Positions 1 through 11,071 of a DNA stretch of 36,688 bases are shown here, piece by piece (the first letter of the stretch is position 1; every line of letters begins with the position of its first letter). The translations under genes were made by a program, and so were the position numbers. The notes under the pieces were generated by a model. The model was not told the origin of the DNA, did not search any database, and was given only the letters and a program-made list of their open reading frames with translations. Source of the DNA: Xanthoparmelia taractica (Eukaryota; Ascomycota; Lecanoromycetes; Lecanorales; Parmeliaceae); the NCBI GenBank assembly GCA_033085395.1, contig MU853210.1, positions 1 to 36,688 of the forward strand, given 5' to 3'.

Positions 1-62
1 CCAACCCCCCCCCCCCAAAAAAAAAAAAAACCCCCCAACCCCCCCCCCCCCCCCCCCCCCCC
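1..62. repeat. Poly-C / poly-A low-complexity tract
   Basis: The window opens with runs of C (5-16, 31-36, 39-62) broken by a run of A (17-30). It is not a TTAGGG/CCCTAA telomere array. It may be a genuine homopolymer tract or an assembly artefact at a contig edge. Confidence 0.8.
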
Positions 63-767
63 AAGAGCCCCGAGGTCTTCAAAATCACCTCACCTGACCG
101 CTCCTCTCCACCCCCCCCTCGCTCCACCAACCAAACCGACTATTTTTGTTATCAAAAAACAGAAATTGCAAGCGAGTCTTTCTCGTTCCGCTTCTTCATT
201 CTTCTGGATCTCCGGGCATGGAAGTAAGTAAGTAGTGGGTGGGTGGCAATAGGGTGGGCCGGATAGGATAGGATGGATAGGCGATGCTGCGTGCGTGCGT
301 GAAAAAAAAAAAAAAAAAGCTGTGGAGTGGAGTGGAGTGGAGGCTTTTGCTGTATGTTGTAGTCAAGTGCTGAATGAATGAATGAATGAATGAATGATTC
401 GCTGTTCGCAAACGTTGGTCGAATAAGGTAGGGACGACAGGGCTGAGCAACGAAAGGTACGTAATGGATTGGGAGCAATGATGTTCCATATCAATGGCGG
501 CAGAAGTGTGATGGTAGTGTTTGTTTGGAAACACGGAGGAAGTGGTGAAGTTATAGCAGCATCGTAAGGTAGTTTGGGAAACTTTGGCTCGCTCCTCCAA
601 CGCTAGGTCGAAAGAAGCGAGCGGTAATATTGTTTAAAGGGACGCTACTTTATTCCATTCTGCTCATTTATAATGCTATCCATCCAGCACATGGATGGCC
701 ACTAGTCTACCGATCATACGGTTCATAACCAGTGACATACCCCTCAAGCATCGACATCCTGAGCGGA
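63..767. other. Non-coding region downstream of the GYF gene
   Basis: Apart from the microsatellites I see no supported gene here. The open frames are short and low-complexity, and they mostly translate the simple repeats. The part next to 768 is probably 3' UTR and terminator sequence of the minus-strand GYF gene. Confidence 0.6.
302..397. repeat. Microsatellite cluster: poly-A, (GTGGA)4, (TGAA)6
   Basis: Three simple repeats lie close together: a 17-nt A run (302-318), four copies of GTGGA (322-342) and six copies of TGAA plus a partial unit (371-397). No gene is visible across them. Confidence 0.9.
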
Positions 768-3700
768 CTACTTTTTCCCACCCTTCTTCTTACCCGCCAC
801 AACCTTGAACGCAGAGTTTGTTTCCTCTTTGGCAGCCTGGGGTCCCTTCTTCGCTACCTCACTCCACCCACCACCGCTTTTACTCTCACTGGCATTCATT
901 GGAGAGGAGAACCCCGGAGTTGAAGCAGAATCAGGTACGACGCCACGGTCAGCAAGTTTGCGGCGGCGGATAAACTCCTCCGCGAACCGGCGACCGTCAA
1001 GGGTTTGGGACGAGGCATAGATGGAGTCGGAGATGATGTCGGCTTCAGGAGGCAGCAGGAGTAGTTGGGATACAAAGTCGTCGACTGAGGCCGGTTAGTC
1101 GGAATTGCATTTTAGTCCGAGTGGGGGAGTTTACCATTCATGTTCGAATTGAGACCTTTGCTCAAAGCGCTCTTGGTCCATCTCTGGAACTCCTGGTTCG
1201 CAAGCTGTTGATTGCCAGGTCCCTTTGTCGATGTCGTTACGATCGGCTTAGGCTTGGCCGCCGACGTTGAAGGCTGCACAATACCACCACTCGCGGTCCT
1301 TGTGCTCAAACCTGGAGCAGGTGCAGTAGGCGTCTTCACCTTACCGCTTGCGCCCACGGTAGTCCATGCAGCACTCGAAGTCAAAGGGGTCGGTGCGTTG
1401 GCTTTGCTTGCCAACTCAGCATAGCGCTTTCCACCTGCAGGAGCGGCAGTGGCGTTGGCATTGGCAGTAGCAGCGTTGGCGGCGCGGCTTTTTCGGGCCT
1501 CCTCCTCTTTCTGTATCTGAGCTAACGTCTTCCTGGCTGTCGCGACGGGCGTTGCGACTGCGGGCTTACCAGCCGCTGGCTTTGCCCAAGGTGAGGCGCC
1601 AGTGGTACTAGGAACGACGGGCGAGATGCTGCTTGCCCAGTTAGCCGACGACGGTAAGCCTGGTGCCGGTGCAATAGGTTGATTTTGTTGACTGAGACGC
1701 TCTTGCTCGGCCAAAGCTCGTCGGGCGGCGACTGCAATCTCTTCCTTTTGGGCTGCACTCTTGGCTTCCATCGCTTGGATCTCCTTTAATGAAGGTCCTT
1801 TCGAACCCTCAGCTGGCTCCTTGGCCCATGGCGCAAGGGCAGCGCCGAGCGTCTCGATTGAGTCGGCTTGCGACGAGGTCTGGGATTCGGCATTCAGGGC
1901 ATCTGCAACGCTTTGTCTGTTTCTTTGTGGGGTTGGAGCTGGCATTGGCGAAGATGACTGGGGTGGCGGAAAGGGCTGAGGTAAGCCGGAATCAACTTTG
2001 GCCCATGGCGATTGAGGCTGGGAAGCGGGTTGTTGCTTGGCGGCGGCTTTCTGAACCTGCTCGGATAGAGACAGCGGCTCGGGCTGGTTGTGAGTTTGGT
2101 GTGGGAGATCTTGATACTCGTGGCCGACGTCGTGCATTTGCTGATGTGCTGCAAGATCAAGATCTGTCTGGCGATTCACTTGTCCACCAATTGGGCCCGG
2201 GGCTTGGAACTGCTGGTGCTCCTCCTGAGCTCTCAATTGATGATACTGCTCGAGTCGGTCCGCCGTTGTTCGCTGATCATCGTTCCCTCGCTGCATCTGA
2301 TCGTACTGCTCCTGTTCTCGTCGTTGCCGATCTCTTTCCTGTAGCATTGCAGCTACATGCTGTTGATGACCTGGATCTTGGGCATAACCCGAGTCACTAA
2401 ACGGTTGCTGACTCCCGCGTCCCATGCCAAGGCGTTCCATCAGTCTTGGAAGATCCTCTTCGCGTACCGAGCTCAACGGATCAGTGCCTGCTCCTAAAGG
2501 GCCAGCATTCCTTGGAAGCCCATCGAGAAAGCCTGAGACGTTCCCCGCCGGTTGAATCGGTCCCTGCCCCGGAGATGGCTGGTAGCCGATAGGAGCACCA
2601 GGAGATGTTATGCTGCCGTAGCTTGGCTGGCTTTGCAAGCTGTGGGCACTAGAATGGTGGTGCAATTGCTGACCATGAACTCCCCCCATGTGCTGCATCT
2701 GCTTGAGCATCACTTGCTGTTGCGCCAGGTGCTCCTTCTGCCTTGCCATGAGATACTGCTCCTCTTGCTTGCGTCTCTCCAAAGCGTTTTGCTGCTCAGC
2801 TGAAAGAGTGGTACCAAAGCTAGGGAAGCTGCTGGCGAACGGCGGTTGAGCCGCAGATGGAGTTGTTGCTGGAACGGCACCGGCAGTCGCAGTGGTACTA
2901 CTTGGTATAGGAGCCGTTGAACCATGTGGAATGCCGATCTGGGGTACTAAGAAAGGTTCTCGTGAGTTGCCGATGCGTCGGATCAGTTGAGCGAGGGGTT
3001 CGTAGTCCGCATCTTCCAGTTTCTTAACCTGAAGCTCGGGCGAGAAGAATCCTGCCTTGTACCAATCATGCATCTCAAGTCCAGACCATGGCCCTTGAGT
3101 GTTGCCCGAAGGATCTCGATAGATCCATCGCATCCGGTCCGGCATCACCATCTGTCGTTGCTGAGAAGCGGGCATCTGGCTGGAGCTGGTATCGTGTTCT
3201 CCCGGACGACCAAAGTAATTGCTGCCCGATGGTCCAGCAGAGAATGGAGCTTGTGCAGAGGCCGACATTGGCGCTTGGCTTGACGCCATTTGACCGGATT
3301 CGTTGGTAGCGAATGGGGAAGCAAGACCCTGCAGACCACGACCTCTATTTTCTAGAGTGCCAAACATTTCTTCTACTCCACCTCGTCCGAGACGTGAAGA
3401 GGTATCAATATCTCGCAGTCCAAATCCAGGAGCGTTATGACCAGACTCCCTCAAGAAAGCATCGCCGGCATCTCCATATCCTTGATCATGCCTTGCTGCT
3501 TCCCCTCGCATTGGGTCTTGCATGGCGTTCGGAAGTAAGGAGTTCAACCTGCTGCTTCGAGTGACAGTTCCCGTAGAACCAGCACCAAAAAGAGTCGTCC
3601 CACTAAGTACACTCTGGCTTCGTGAAGCAGCATCACCAAGCGGTCCAAATGCTGAATCACCAAAAGCTGCGCCGAAACCAGGTTGTGCCCTACTTGGGGT

Positions 3701-5643
3701 TCCAATCGTGCCTGGCGCCGCTGACCAGGCCCCTGATCCACCTGTATTACCGAGATCTCCTAACCCACCCAAGCTTGGAAACCCACGTGAAGCGCCAGTG
3801 CTCGAGGTTTGGCTCCGATCGCCTGTGTGTCCATCTAGCTGATTCTGGAAGCCCCGAGGAGCATGACCGAATGGTCCAGCACCAGGATAGTGCGAGTCGT
3901 GCATGTCGGACTCATTAGTATCATTATCTTCAGGAATGGCTTTCTCACCCTCTGGACTTAGATATGGGTTTGTATTGGTTGGGCTCATCGGCTCGTTCGA
4001 GTGTCCCATTCCTTGATTGAGGCCTTGGGGATTCTGTTGCTGAGCGTAGTCCCGACGCTGCATCAATTCGCGAAAAGGAGGCATATCAGAAGACAGACCG
4101 AGAGAGGAAAATCCAAACTCGTCGTAAGAGGTCTGACGGTCGGGATTCCTGTATTTGGAAGACTGGGGTAGAGGTGGACTAGGATCGTCACCTCCCAAAG
4201 CTGCACTACCGGTGCCAAAGTCCTCCTCATCTCCATATAAATCCGCAGGCATATGAGCGGGCGGTGCCGTACGGTCATTGGCCCATTGCGCCTGAGTAGG
4301 CTCATTCGTTGACTCTGTCAAACGTTCTGGACTGTTCGCGGATGCCTTCTCTTTTACTTTTGCCGTTGTCTCCTCCGAGTTTCCGGCACCCATCAGACCT
4401 TTAAACCGACTCTGACCGCGGACACTGCCAAAACCAGGCTTCTTTTCATCAGTTGTTGGAGCTTGGGCGGAGCCACTACCGATAGAGAAATTGCCAAAAG
4501 CTCCCATCGGCGAAAAGCCTGCTGATGGTGGGGCGCCAGACCAAGGTGAGGAGGGTCCATTGATGCCGGCACTTACTGGCTGTGTGCTAGTCCTCCTCAA
4601 TAAGCCAAAAGGCGAGGCCGTAGCAACATTGGGCCCACTGGCCTCTTTATCCTTATCTTCTAACCCCGGTCCAAAGTTTTCTTTAAATTCGGTTTTGCGT
4701 CGAAGAAGGGATGACGGGGTTGAGGAGATGCTAGGTTCTTCTCTTGAAAATCTATTGGTGCTGGTCGGGGACGCCACTGAATTTTGCAAGAGGTCGCCGC
4801 CAGATTCTCGACGTCGAGCGCCAGGACGTGTGGATGGAGAATTGGTCATGGTATTCTGAGATTGTGTAATGGAAGTTCGCCGGTTGGCGTTCCCATTATT
4901 TGGTGTAGCATCCTTGTTATTGTTCTGTGTAGGCGGTTTCAAGGGCGAGTTGACCGATGTAGAAAAAGCCTGAGGACTCAACATCAATAACAATCCCTTG
5001 CATGCACCCGTTACCAGGGTGAAATACCTCTTTCTCCTCTTCACTCATCTCCTGCATCGCTATAGGATTTACGCTACCCTCGTGATCCCAGCAGATATCC
5101 GGCCCCGCAGCTTCCTTTATATCGTCTCTCTTGCCCCATCCGACACTATTCATCCCATTAACGACGCCTGGGCTCCAGCCATCAACGAAGAGGTCATTGA
5201 CGTTCGTGCTAGAGAATCCATCCCTCGCTTGTGTCCTGAACAAGTCGAGAAGTTGATCCTTCGAGTAGCGACTTTCTATAGATGAACCGTTGCGATTATA
5301 AGAAGACTGGTAGTTCGAGTTCATATGTGGAGGAACATAAACGTTAGCGCTCGAGGGCGTAGAATTAGTGTTGGTCTGGTTGCTCTCTTTTTGCTGGGGG
5401 AGGTTCGTTGCCACCGACGGTCGACGAAAGGTTTGGGTAGCGCCATTTGTGCGAGCGCGTGTCCTAGAATAACGTGATTGTTAGCTTCATGCATACTGGA
5501 GCGGTCACTGGGGCGCAGAGAGTAGACTGCTAATGTGTCACGTACCAGTCCCCGCTGCCAGTGTTTCGGCCATTGGGTCCCCCGTCGGTTGACGTGTTCC
5601 CCGCCGCTGCCGAGGCAAAGCTCGAGGTGAATGGAGAAGGCAT
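768..5643 (-). CDS. GYF-domain protein (Smy2/GIGYF-like translation regulator)
   Basis: Four exons are inferred: 5643-5546, 5463-5028, 4969-1135 and 1084-768. The introns are 82, 58 and 50 bp, the frame is kept throughout, and the product is 1561 residues. The start is the ATG at 5643, which opens MPSPFTSSFAS. The GYF domain covers about residues 790-848 (WIYRDPSGNTQGPW, then a conserved WYKAGFF stretch). It is an adaptor fold that binds proline-rich PPG-phi ligands. The rest is mostly disordered and rich in Gln, Ser, Pro and Ala, with a charged Gln/Glu/Arg-rich, probably coiled stretch after the GYF domain. The last ~105 residues (from 1457) look conserved (a DGRRFAEEFIRRRKLAD segment) and end in a Lys/Gly-rich tail. 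Residues 99-105 (YSKDQLL) fit the eIF4E-binding consensus. Known relatives (yeast Smy2/Syh1, animal GIGYF) act in the cytoplasm on mRNA translation and decay. The same role here is inferred. Confidence 0.9.
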
Positions 5644-6687
5644 AATCGTGGGTTTCGAGGTTGTATTTCGTAGACCAGGAGATCTTAGATTACAGCACAA
5701 CCAGCAAGTTCTTTTGATTGAGGGCTTGGCGAAGAAATTGAAAGGTCCTGTTGTGTTAGGTAAATGCCTGAGTATTGGAGGAACGTCTTTGTAAGTACAG
5801 CTTGCTAAGTATGCCTTTGGGAATAAGTGGCGAAGGAAGTGTCAAGAGGATACCAAATGATTCAAGGTGTGAAGGTTGAAGAGCCAGTAGGAGAAGAGAG
5901 AAGGATTCGACCAGTCGCGGTTCGTTAGATCCGTGCTCAAATCTACGCAAAGGCGCGCTATTGGAGAGGCACACGACACTTGCGCGCTTCAAGACTATCA
6001 CCTACTTGGGAGGTACTTGAGATACATGACTTTAATCCAACATTTCCCCTAATCCGAGCTGCCCAGTATCCATGTTTGGCTACTTTGCACACATGAGTAC
6101 CATTAACAAGCCCTGGTCGACATGTTCGTTGGCTCATTGCATCCAGGCAACTACTCTAATCAGGCAAACAAAGACCCGGGCTTCTCACGGTAACATGCAT
6201 CTCAAGAAACCGTCCTCCAGGGCATACTCTTCAAACCATGGATCGCCTAATAGCTACATACCGGTTCATATTACACAATCGATAACATGTTCTCTTCGTT
6301 CTGTCTGCCTACTTGAAATGCTAGGATAAGTCATTGGGTAGCCTGAGGATGCCTGATTACGCAGGCGGATTCGTGCGTCCTACATTATGCTGCAAACACA
6401 TATAACTTGTTTCTCTACTGCGTTTTCTTTACTTCAAATTCGTCAGTCACCTGAGGAATTGAACAATCAATTTCATGTCTCACATAAAAAGGTATGGGAC
6501 GTTCGTTCCTGAGTATTTCCTACTCTCAGAAGAGTTCTGAGGAAACATACATCTTCTACGTGCAGTCCATCGAAAGTGCTTAACATCGCTCCAAAAGCAT
6601 TGCCAACAGCCTGAGGCAACTTTGGATAGGCAATGAGGCTTCTTCTCTGCGGATCGCCCTAGGTCAAGTTTGATTGTACTACTTATC
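5644..6687. other. Intergenic region, divergent promoters of GYF and Arg-rich genes
   Basis: About 1 kb separates the two divergent starts. No convincing reading frame is present. An ATG at 6475 followed by a GTATGG donor-like site at 6492 could be a tiny upstream first exon of the plus-strand gene, but I cannot find a decisive acceptor. Confidence 0.5.
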
Positions 6688-8037
6688 ATGCCGCCCGGAG
6701 CGGGTATGCTCATGAAGGGACTCGGTATGCGCGGCACTGACAGGCACATCAAAAATCTGAACCGACGGCGTGGAGATCTCGACAACTTCAATCGCCCAAG
6801 GCCCTTTTTGCACACCAGAGATGGCGGCAACCACCCAATACCTCTCGGGATCCATGGTAATGGAAATTTTGGATTTCCTCCCTACATGACTGATGAAGAA
6901 ATAGCCTTGGTAGGTACCAGAAACCTAGAAAGACACCAGGGGACCTCGGCAGGCGTCCCAGACAGTTACGTCTGGCTTTTATTCGAACATGAACGGTCAT
7001 TCTGGCGGCGTCTAGGATACGTCAGCCCATACAAGGATATCCGAGGCCGCGCAGCAAGAGATGAACGGGAATTCGATCTCTGGCTGCATTGGCATCGTGA
7101 TCGAGCAGAGCTCAGAAGAAGAATGAACGATGATTATAATCGAAGGTACGTTTGGCCTTGCAATCGCATCTACAACGATGTGCAACAGCGTAGTAGGCTG
7201 ACTGGGAGCTTCGAATATAGCAGATCGTATCATCGAGAGCCATACCTACAACCTAGAGGCGCCACGAGTCATAAACGCCCACCGCATCGTCAACATCGAT
7301 TCATTGATATTCGGGACCCTAGATACCGCCCACCATATCCTAAATACGATATGAACAGAATGCAGAGAGGAGCAGGCCGCCCTCCATTTCAGACTATCTC
7401 AGGACGCAGAGACAGACAGCCCCACCGACATCCTGCAGCTACAACATTCCCGGTCCCCAAAGCCACACGCCCCCCACCAAATCCCGTCTTTGGAGTCCCT
7501 GGAAACAGCATGCGGCAAGGACCCTTTACCCAGCCTATCGAAGGCTTCTACCCACCCACCAGGCATCGAAGAACGCATTCCCCCATTTACCCCGACCTCG
7601 ACCCCCGAACCCGACACAGAGATCTCTTCGTCCCGCGCTACCACCGCCCTCACCGCCGATATACAAACCAAGAAGATGAAGACGACCTCGAAGAAGAAGA
7701 AGAAGAAGACCTCAGCAGCCAACACTCAACCGGCAGCTTCATCCGTCGTCCCCCGTCCCCTCGAATCGTCTACCCAGTCCCGCCCCCTTACCACGGCCGC
7801 CCTTTACGTCACGAGCGCCACGAAACTTACACCGACGACGACGATGACGACGACGACGAGGACGCGGAGGAATTGTTTCGTAGAGGAGGCGGATACATGG
7901 GCCACAGAAGGGCGTCTTTTGGTCTTGGACATGATGGTGGAGGGCTCTTTAGGCGCGGGTCTGGGGGGTATCGTCAGAGGGGAGGGTTGGAGTATGGGTT
8001 TAGTGGTGATGAGGATGGTGTTTATGGGTATGAGTGA
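6688..8037 (+). CDS. Hypothetical Arg-rich, disordered protein with acidic tracts
   Basis: This is a 449-residue single-exon frame starting at the ATG at 6688 (MPPGAGMLMKG). The in-frame codon at 6670 is TTG and unlikely to start in a fungus. Residues 1-170 hold a possibly folded part rich in Arg, Trp and aromatic residues (YVWLLFEHERSFWRRLGY). The next ~150 residues are Pro/Arg/His-rich. Two acidic runs follow, near residue 329 (a Glu run) and near 382 (eight Asp). The tail is rich in Gly, Arg, Phe and Tyr. I recognise no family. The mix of basic and acidic low-complexity segments would suit a nuclear or RNA-associated protein, but that is only inference. Codon use and the long open frame favour a real gene. 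Confidence 0.7.
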   Translation: MPPGAGMLMKGLGMRGTDRHIKNLNRRRGDLDNFNRPRPFLHTRDGGNHPIPLGIHGNGNFGFPPYMTDEEIALVGTRNLERHQGTSAGVPDSYVWLLFEHERSFWRRLGYVSPYKDIRGRAARDEREFDLWLHWHRDRAELRRRMNDDYNRRYVWPCNRIYNDVQQRSRLTGSFEYSRSYHREPYLQPRGATSHKRPPHRQHRFIDIRDPRYRPPYPKYDMNRMQRGAGRPPFQTISGRRDRQPHRHPAATTFPVPKATRPPPNPVFGVPGNSMRQGPFTQPIEGFYPPTRHRRTHSPIYPDLDPRTRHRDLFVPRYHRPHRRYTNQEDEDDLEEEEEEDLSSQHSTGSFIRRPPSPRIVYPVPPPYHGRPLRHERHETYTDDDDDDDDEDAEELFRRGGGYMGHRRASFGLGHDGGGLFRRGSGGYRQRGGLEYGFSGDEDGVYGYE

Positions 8038-8104
8038 TGGGTTGTTAGCTTTGGATTCTTGTGAGGGTCGCTGATGGATGGAATGATGAAGAAACGACTG
8101 ATTC

Positions 8105-8512
8105 TTAGCCTATCGCAGCGCATGTTTCTTTCTCATAGGCGTTTTTGAGCTGGGAATAAACAATTGTCACACTCGCATTCCTACAACTACCGGTTACTGC
8201 CTTGTTCAGCTTCCTCTTCTCAATAACGTGGGAAGGCGACATGCCAGCCGGTGAGGCTTCGCTGGAGCCAGGAATGATCAAGTAGCTTGGGAATTTGGCA
8301 TTTTGGCAGAGTGAGGCGGTAGCAATTCTGTAGGTCAAAGTGTGTGTGTAAGAGAGACTGGCTTTGCGATTTTGTGACCAAAAGCATTCATCGTACGACT
8401 TTCTCGAGAGGACCACAGAACTAGACGAGTAAATTGCTCTGACCATTGTATCTTTAGTGGCGCATTTTGAGAACCATCGAAGCAAAAGAATATCATACAC
8501 GACAACTGCCAT
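8105..8512 (-). CDS. Possible small gene or gene fragment, unidentified
   Basis: The 135-codon minus frame opens with a true ATG at 8512. The C-terminal two thirds read more like protein (for example FPSYLIIPGSSEASPAGM) than the N-terminal part, which contains a GTACGA donor-like and a CTACAG acceptor-like sequence around a Ser/Thr/Tyr-rich stretch. The real exon may therefore be only about 8105-8325. I recognise no domain. It could equally be chance coding potential in the 3' region of the convergent Arg-rich gene. Confidence 0.25.
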   Translation of the reverse strand: MAVVVYDILLLRWFSKCATKDTMVRAIYSSSSVVLSRKSYDECFWSQNRKASLSYTHTLTYRIATASLCQNAKFPSYLIIPGSSEASPAGMSPSHVIEKRKLNKAVTGSCRNASVTIVYSQLKNAYEKETCAAIG

Positions 8513-8573
8513 TCTCCACCCTCCTCACACGGTTATTGACATCCATCATCCTCTTGCCCACGCAACCAGCCCG

Positions 8574-9040
8574 CGCTCAACAAGTAACAGTAACCTTCTG
8601 CCTAGGATACCCCCCCCCCCCCCCCCCGGTCACCACGCACCAGATTCCCAAACACCCAGCATCCCGCATCCACCCTACAAATCATATACCCCACCACCGG
8701 CCTTTCCTCCAACCCAACCCCCACCTGCTCTCCCCCTAACGCCCTCCCATGCGTCAAAAGGCTCCGTCTAACAACCATAAAATGATCCGTCTGTTTGTTC
8801 CTCAATCACTCTCTCAATATATATTCCTCTTATCCCTGTGCGAAGACGGTGGAATTGGGGAGGCCTTTTTTGAGGAGGAGGGAGGTGAGTTTGGAGGGGT
8901 TGTCAGTGGCGGAGTGGAAGGTGAGAGCCGGGGTAACTACGGGCGGTGCAGTCATAGCCAGCTTCGAGAGCGGACACGAGGGCTGGATTGGTGGAATCAC
9001 CTGGTGCGCCGTAAACGATGAGAGGCTTGGTGTTTGCCAT
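8574..9040 (-). pseudogene. Decayed NmrA-like / NAD(P)-binding oxidoreductase
   Basis: Reading from the ATG at 9040, the first 32 residues resemble the start of an NAD(P)-binding Rossmann protein (KPLIVYGAPGDSTNPALVSA). The usual glycine-rich GATG motif is altered to GAPG. The frame then ends. A second frame (about 8920-8830) carries NPSKLTSLLLKKG, the usual element after beta-2. A third (8805-8628) carries VVRRSLLTHG and a VVGYMICRVDAGCWVF stretch, which match the C-terminal part of NmrA-like/SDR proteins. The ending KVTVTC and a stop lie in a different frame beyond an 18-nt C run. The central ~130 residues are missing. Intact relatives bind NAD(P)H; this copy looks non-functional. Family assignment is from remembered motifs. 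Confidence 0.5.
8610..8627. repeat. 18-nt poly-C run
   Basis: This uninterrupted C run (poly-G on the minus strand) falls inside the C-terminal part of the decayed oxidoreductase and separates two of its frames. Its length may also be misread by sequencing. Confidence 0.9.
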
Positions 9041-10552
9041 TGCGGTTGACGGTGGTTCAAAGCTGCCCAGTGGGTTGCTCAGTGGATTTGGAGTTTTGGC
9101 AGATCGCAAGGCATCGAGGTGAGGAGCTAGATATGGGGGGCAATTGAGGATATGATCGCAAGACATCACTATACCTGGGCGACGGCGTTGATGGCGCGGA
9201 GAGCCCGTATTTTGGAGGTATGCCCGTATTCATGAGACATCTAATTCTTGGAAGTAGCCAAGTCTTTATGAACGTCGCCGTGACGGCCTCGAAGCCATGT
9301 CCCGCCATTGCCGGGCATGATGGTCTTCTTCCTTGGTCGGACACTTTGTCGAGAGTCCTTCGTAAAGCATAGGCGATCTGTAGCATATATCGAGAAGACG
9401 TTGCACGCGACATTAATATCGACCATCGAACGTCACGCTATCCCCATCGTCTTTCCCTCTGCCTATACTCCTACAGTCCGTGTCTCAACCTTAGATAGAT
9501 TCATATCACATTCCACAGCCCTGGCACGACGAGTGCCAATTAACTCTCGGCGTTACCTCCCTCATCTTCACTCTCTCGCGGCCCCTTGTTAATAATAACC
9601 ATCTAAAAAGGTACATCCTAAGCCTCGAGTCCGTTTCTCTCTGTTCGCCTCGAGTACCCCCGTCCCTTCATTTGTTGTCCCGGCACCATCGCCATACGAT
9701 CATAGTCTCTCGTATCTAATCCCATCGCTGATCCTGCATCTTTCCGGTCCGGTTCTTGTCCGTTAGGCCCGGATTCCAGCTCCAGTGAGATTCGCCTGGC
9801 GCCGCGAAAATGTTGCCGCATGTAATTCGCAACGTCGGCGACTTATAGAGGATACTTGCTATTACTGATGACAGGTCACGAGCAACCCGTCCAGGGTCGA
9901 GATTGGAGCTCGGTCAGGGTAGACCTGGGTTATATTATCATAGCGACGGCATTAAACTCTACCAACGTGATCCCTCCACCTGTTACTCGCCTGGCTACCT
10001 CGGATTCATCCGGTGTGCCAATTTCTGACCAATCAAAGCTCGAATCCTATACCAGTATACCTGATGCCTCACTAAGACACATAAGCCGCATCAAGCTCAC
10101 TAATCTCCCGTGTCGCTTCTAATCTTCCATCATACGACTGCCTATATCCTTAGAGTCCAAAAAGGGGATCGTTCTCACTGGTCTCCACCATATGCAAACA
10201 GCTGCTGCGAACATCAGGTCCGCTCAAGACATCAAACCCTTTCAACGACCTTGGTGGCACAGCTCGCGGCAGCGCATTTGTGGACTGACTCTCTAGCGAT
10301 CTTTCATATGGAATTGGCTATCAATCATACTGCTAGTCTCTCGACCACTGCAATGAGTAGCGGATCACTGAGCCTTCCTGGAAACTTCCAGTCCTCATCA
10401 TTGGAACCCGGACTGGAAATCATCAACGGCTCCCCCGGTGGGTCTTTCTTTCACTTGACATCCTTCTTTGCTTTCTCTGTATTGTCGAAGAACCATAAAG
10501 GTGCGTATTAACAAGGAAAGAAAATATATCTCTCTCACCTCGGGTTTAGTGT
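9041..10552. other. Gene-poor region
   Basis: No supported gene is visible. Plus frames at 9856-10122 and 10110-10511 are open but show no recognisable domain; the second begins at a GTG, not an ATG. A CT-rich, UTR-like stretch at 9600-9700 followed by weak frames could mark a diverged gene, but I cannot assemble one. Confidence 0.4.
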
Positions 10553-11071
10553 TTAAGTCAAAGCGGAAGCTCGCGAATTTGGTGCTATAGCTCTTTCCTC
10601 CTCACGCGATACGGAAGTCTTGTAGATTTCCAGATCGTACCGCATTTCTGGATCCTTGTCCTTCTTCTTGTGATACTTAGTGATAAGTACAGTGTATTAC
10701 TTCCTGTGATTCTTTTCTGCCACGATACGAAGTTTGTTGGGATGCTCCTGTGGTCTCCCTACACTAACGTTCTGTATACGAACAATGGTCATGTATCCCT
10801 CGGGGAGACTCCTTTGCCTCGATAGTAGGCAATCTTGACCTACGCCGTTCGAGCTTTGAAGGCACGGGCGCGTAGGTCATCTGGCCGTAAAGGCGAGAAG
10901 ATGAACATGGGCGGTTTGTAATATATTCATACTAAATCGATATAGACATAATACAAACCGAGAGGATACCTTGCTCTTTATCGAGTAAGAAGATTTAGTA
11001 GAATGTGTAAGATGAGCTTAAAATATCAACTTGTAATAGTAGATATTGAGACGCTTACCATTGCTAGACAT
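10553..11071 (-). pseudogene. Possible small gene remnant with an in-frame stop
   Basis: An ATG at 11071 (MSSN) is followed at once by a GTAAGC donor-like site. Further along the same strand, one frame is open from about 10870 to its stop at 10553, interrupted only by a TAA at 10699-10697. Before the TAA it contains IVRIQNVSVGRPQEHPNKL and after it KKKDKDPEMRYDLEIYKTSV. The charged, protein-like composition on both sides suggests a decayed or mis-modelled coding sequence of about 110 residues. I do not recognise the family. Confidence 0.3.

Noticed and set aside
1..62. Possible telomere
   Set aside because: The tract is homopolymeric C and A without the TTAGGG/CCCTAA unit, so it is only low-complexity sequence.
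1789..2400. 203-codon plus-strand open frame
   Set aside because: It is antisense to the Gln/Ala-rich part of the GYF gene, has no domain, and arises from that gene's codon bias.
7490..8074. 194-codon plus-strand frame overlapping the Arg-rich gene
   Set aside because: It is a Thr/Lys-rich shadow of repetitive codons in the longer frame, with no independent features.
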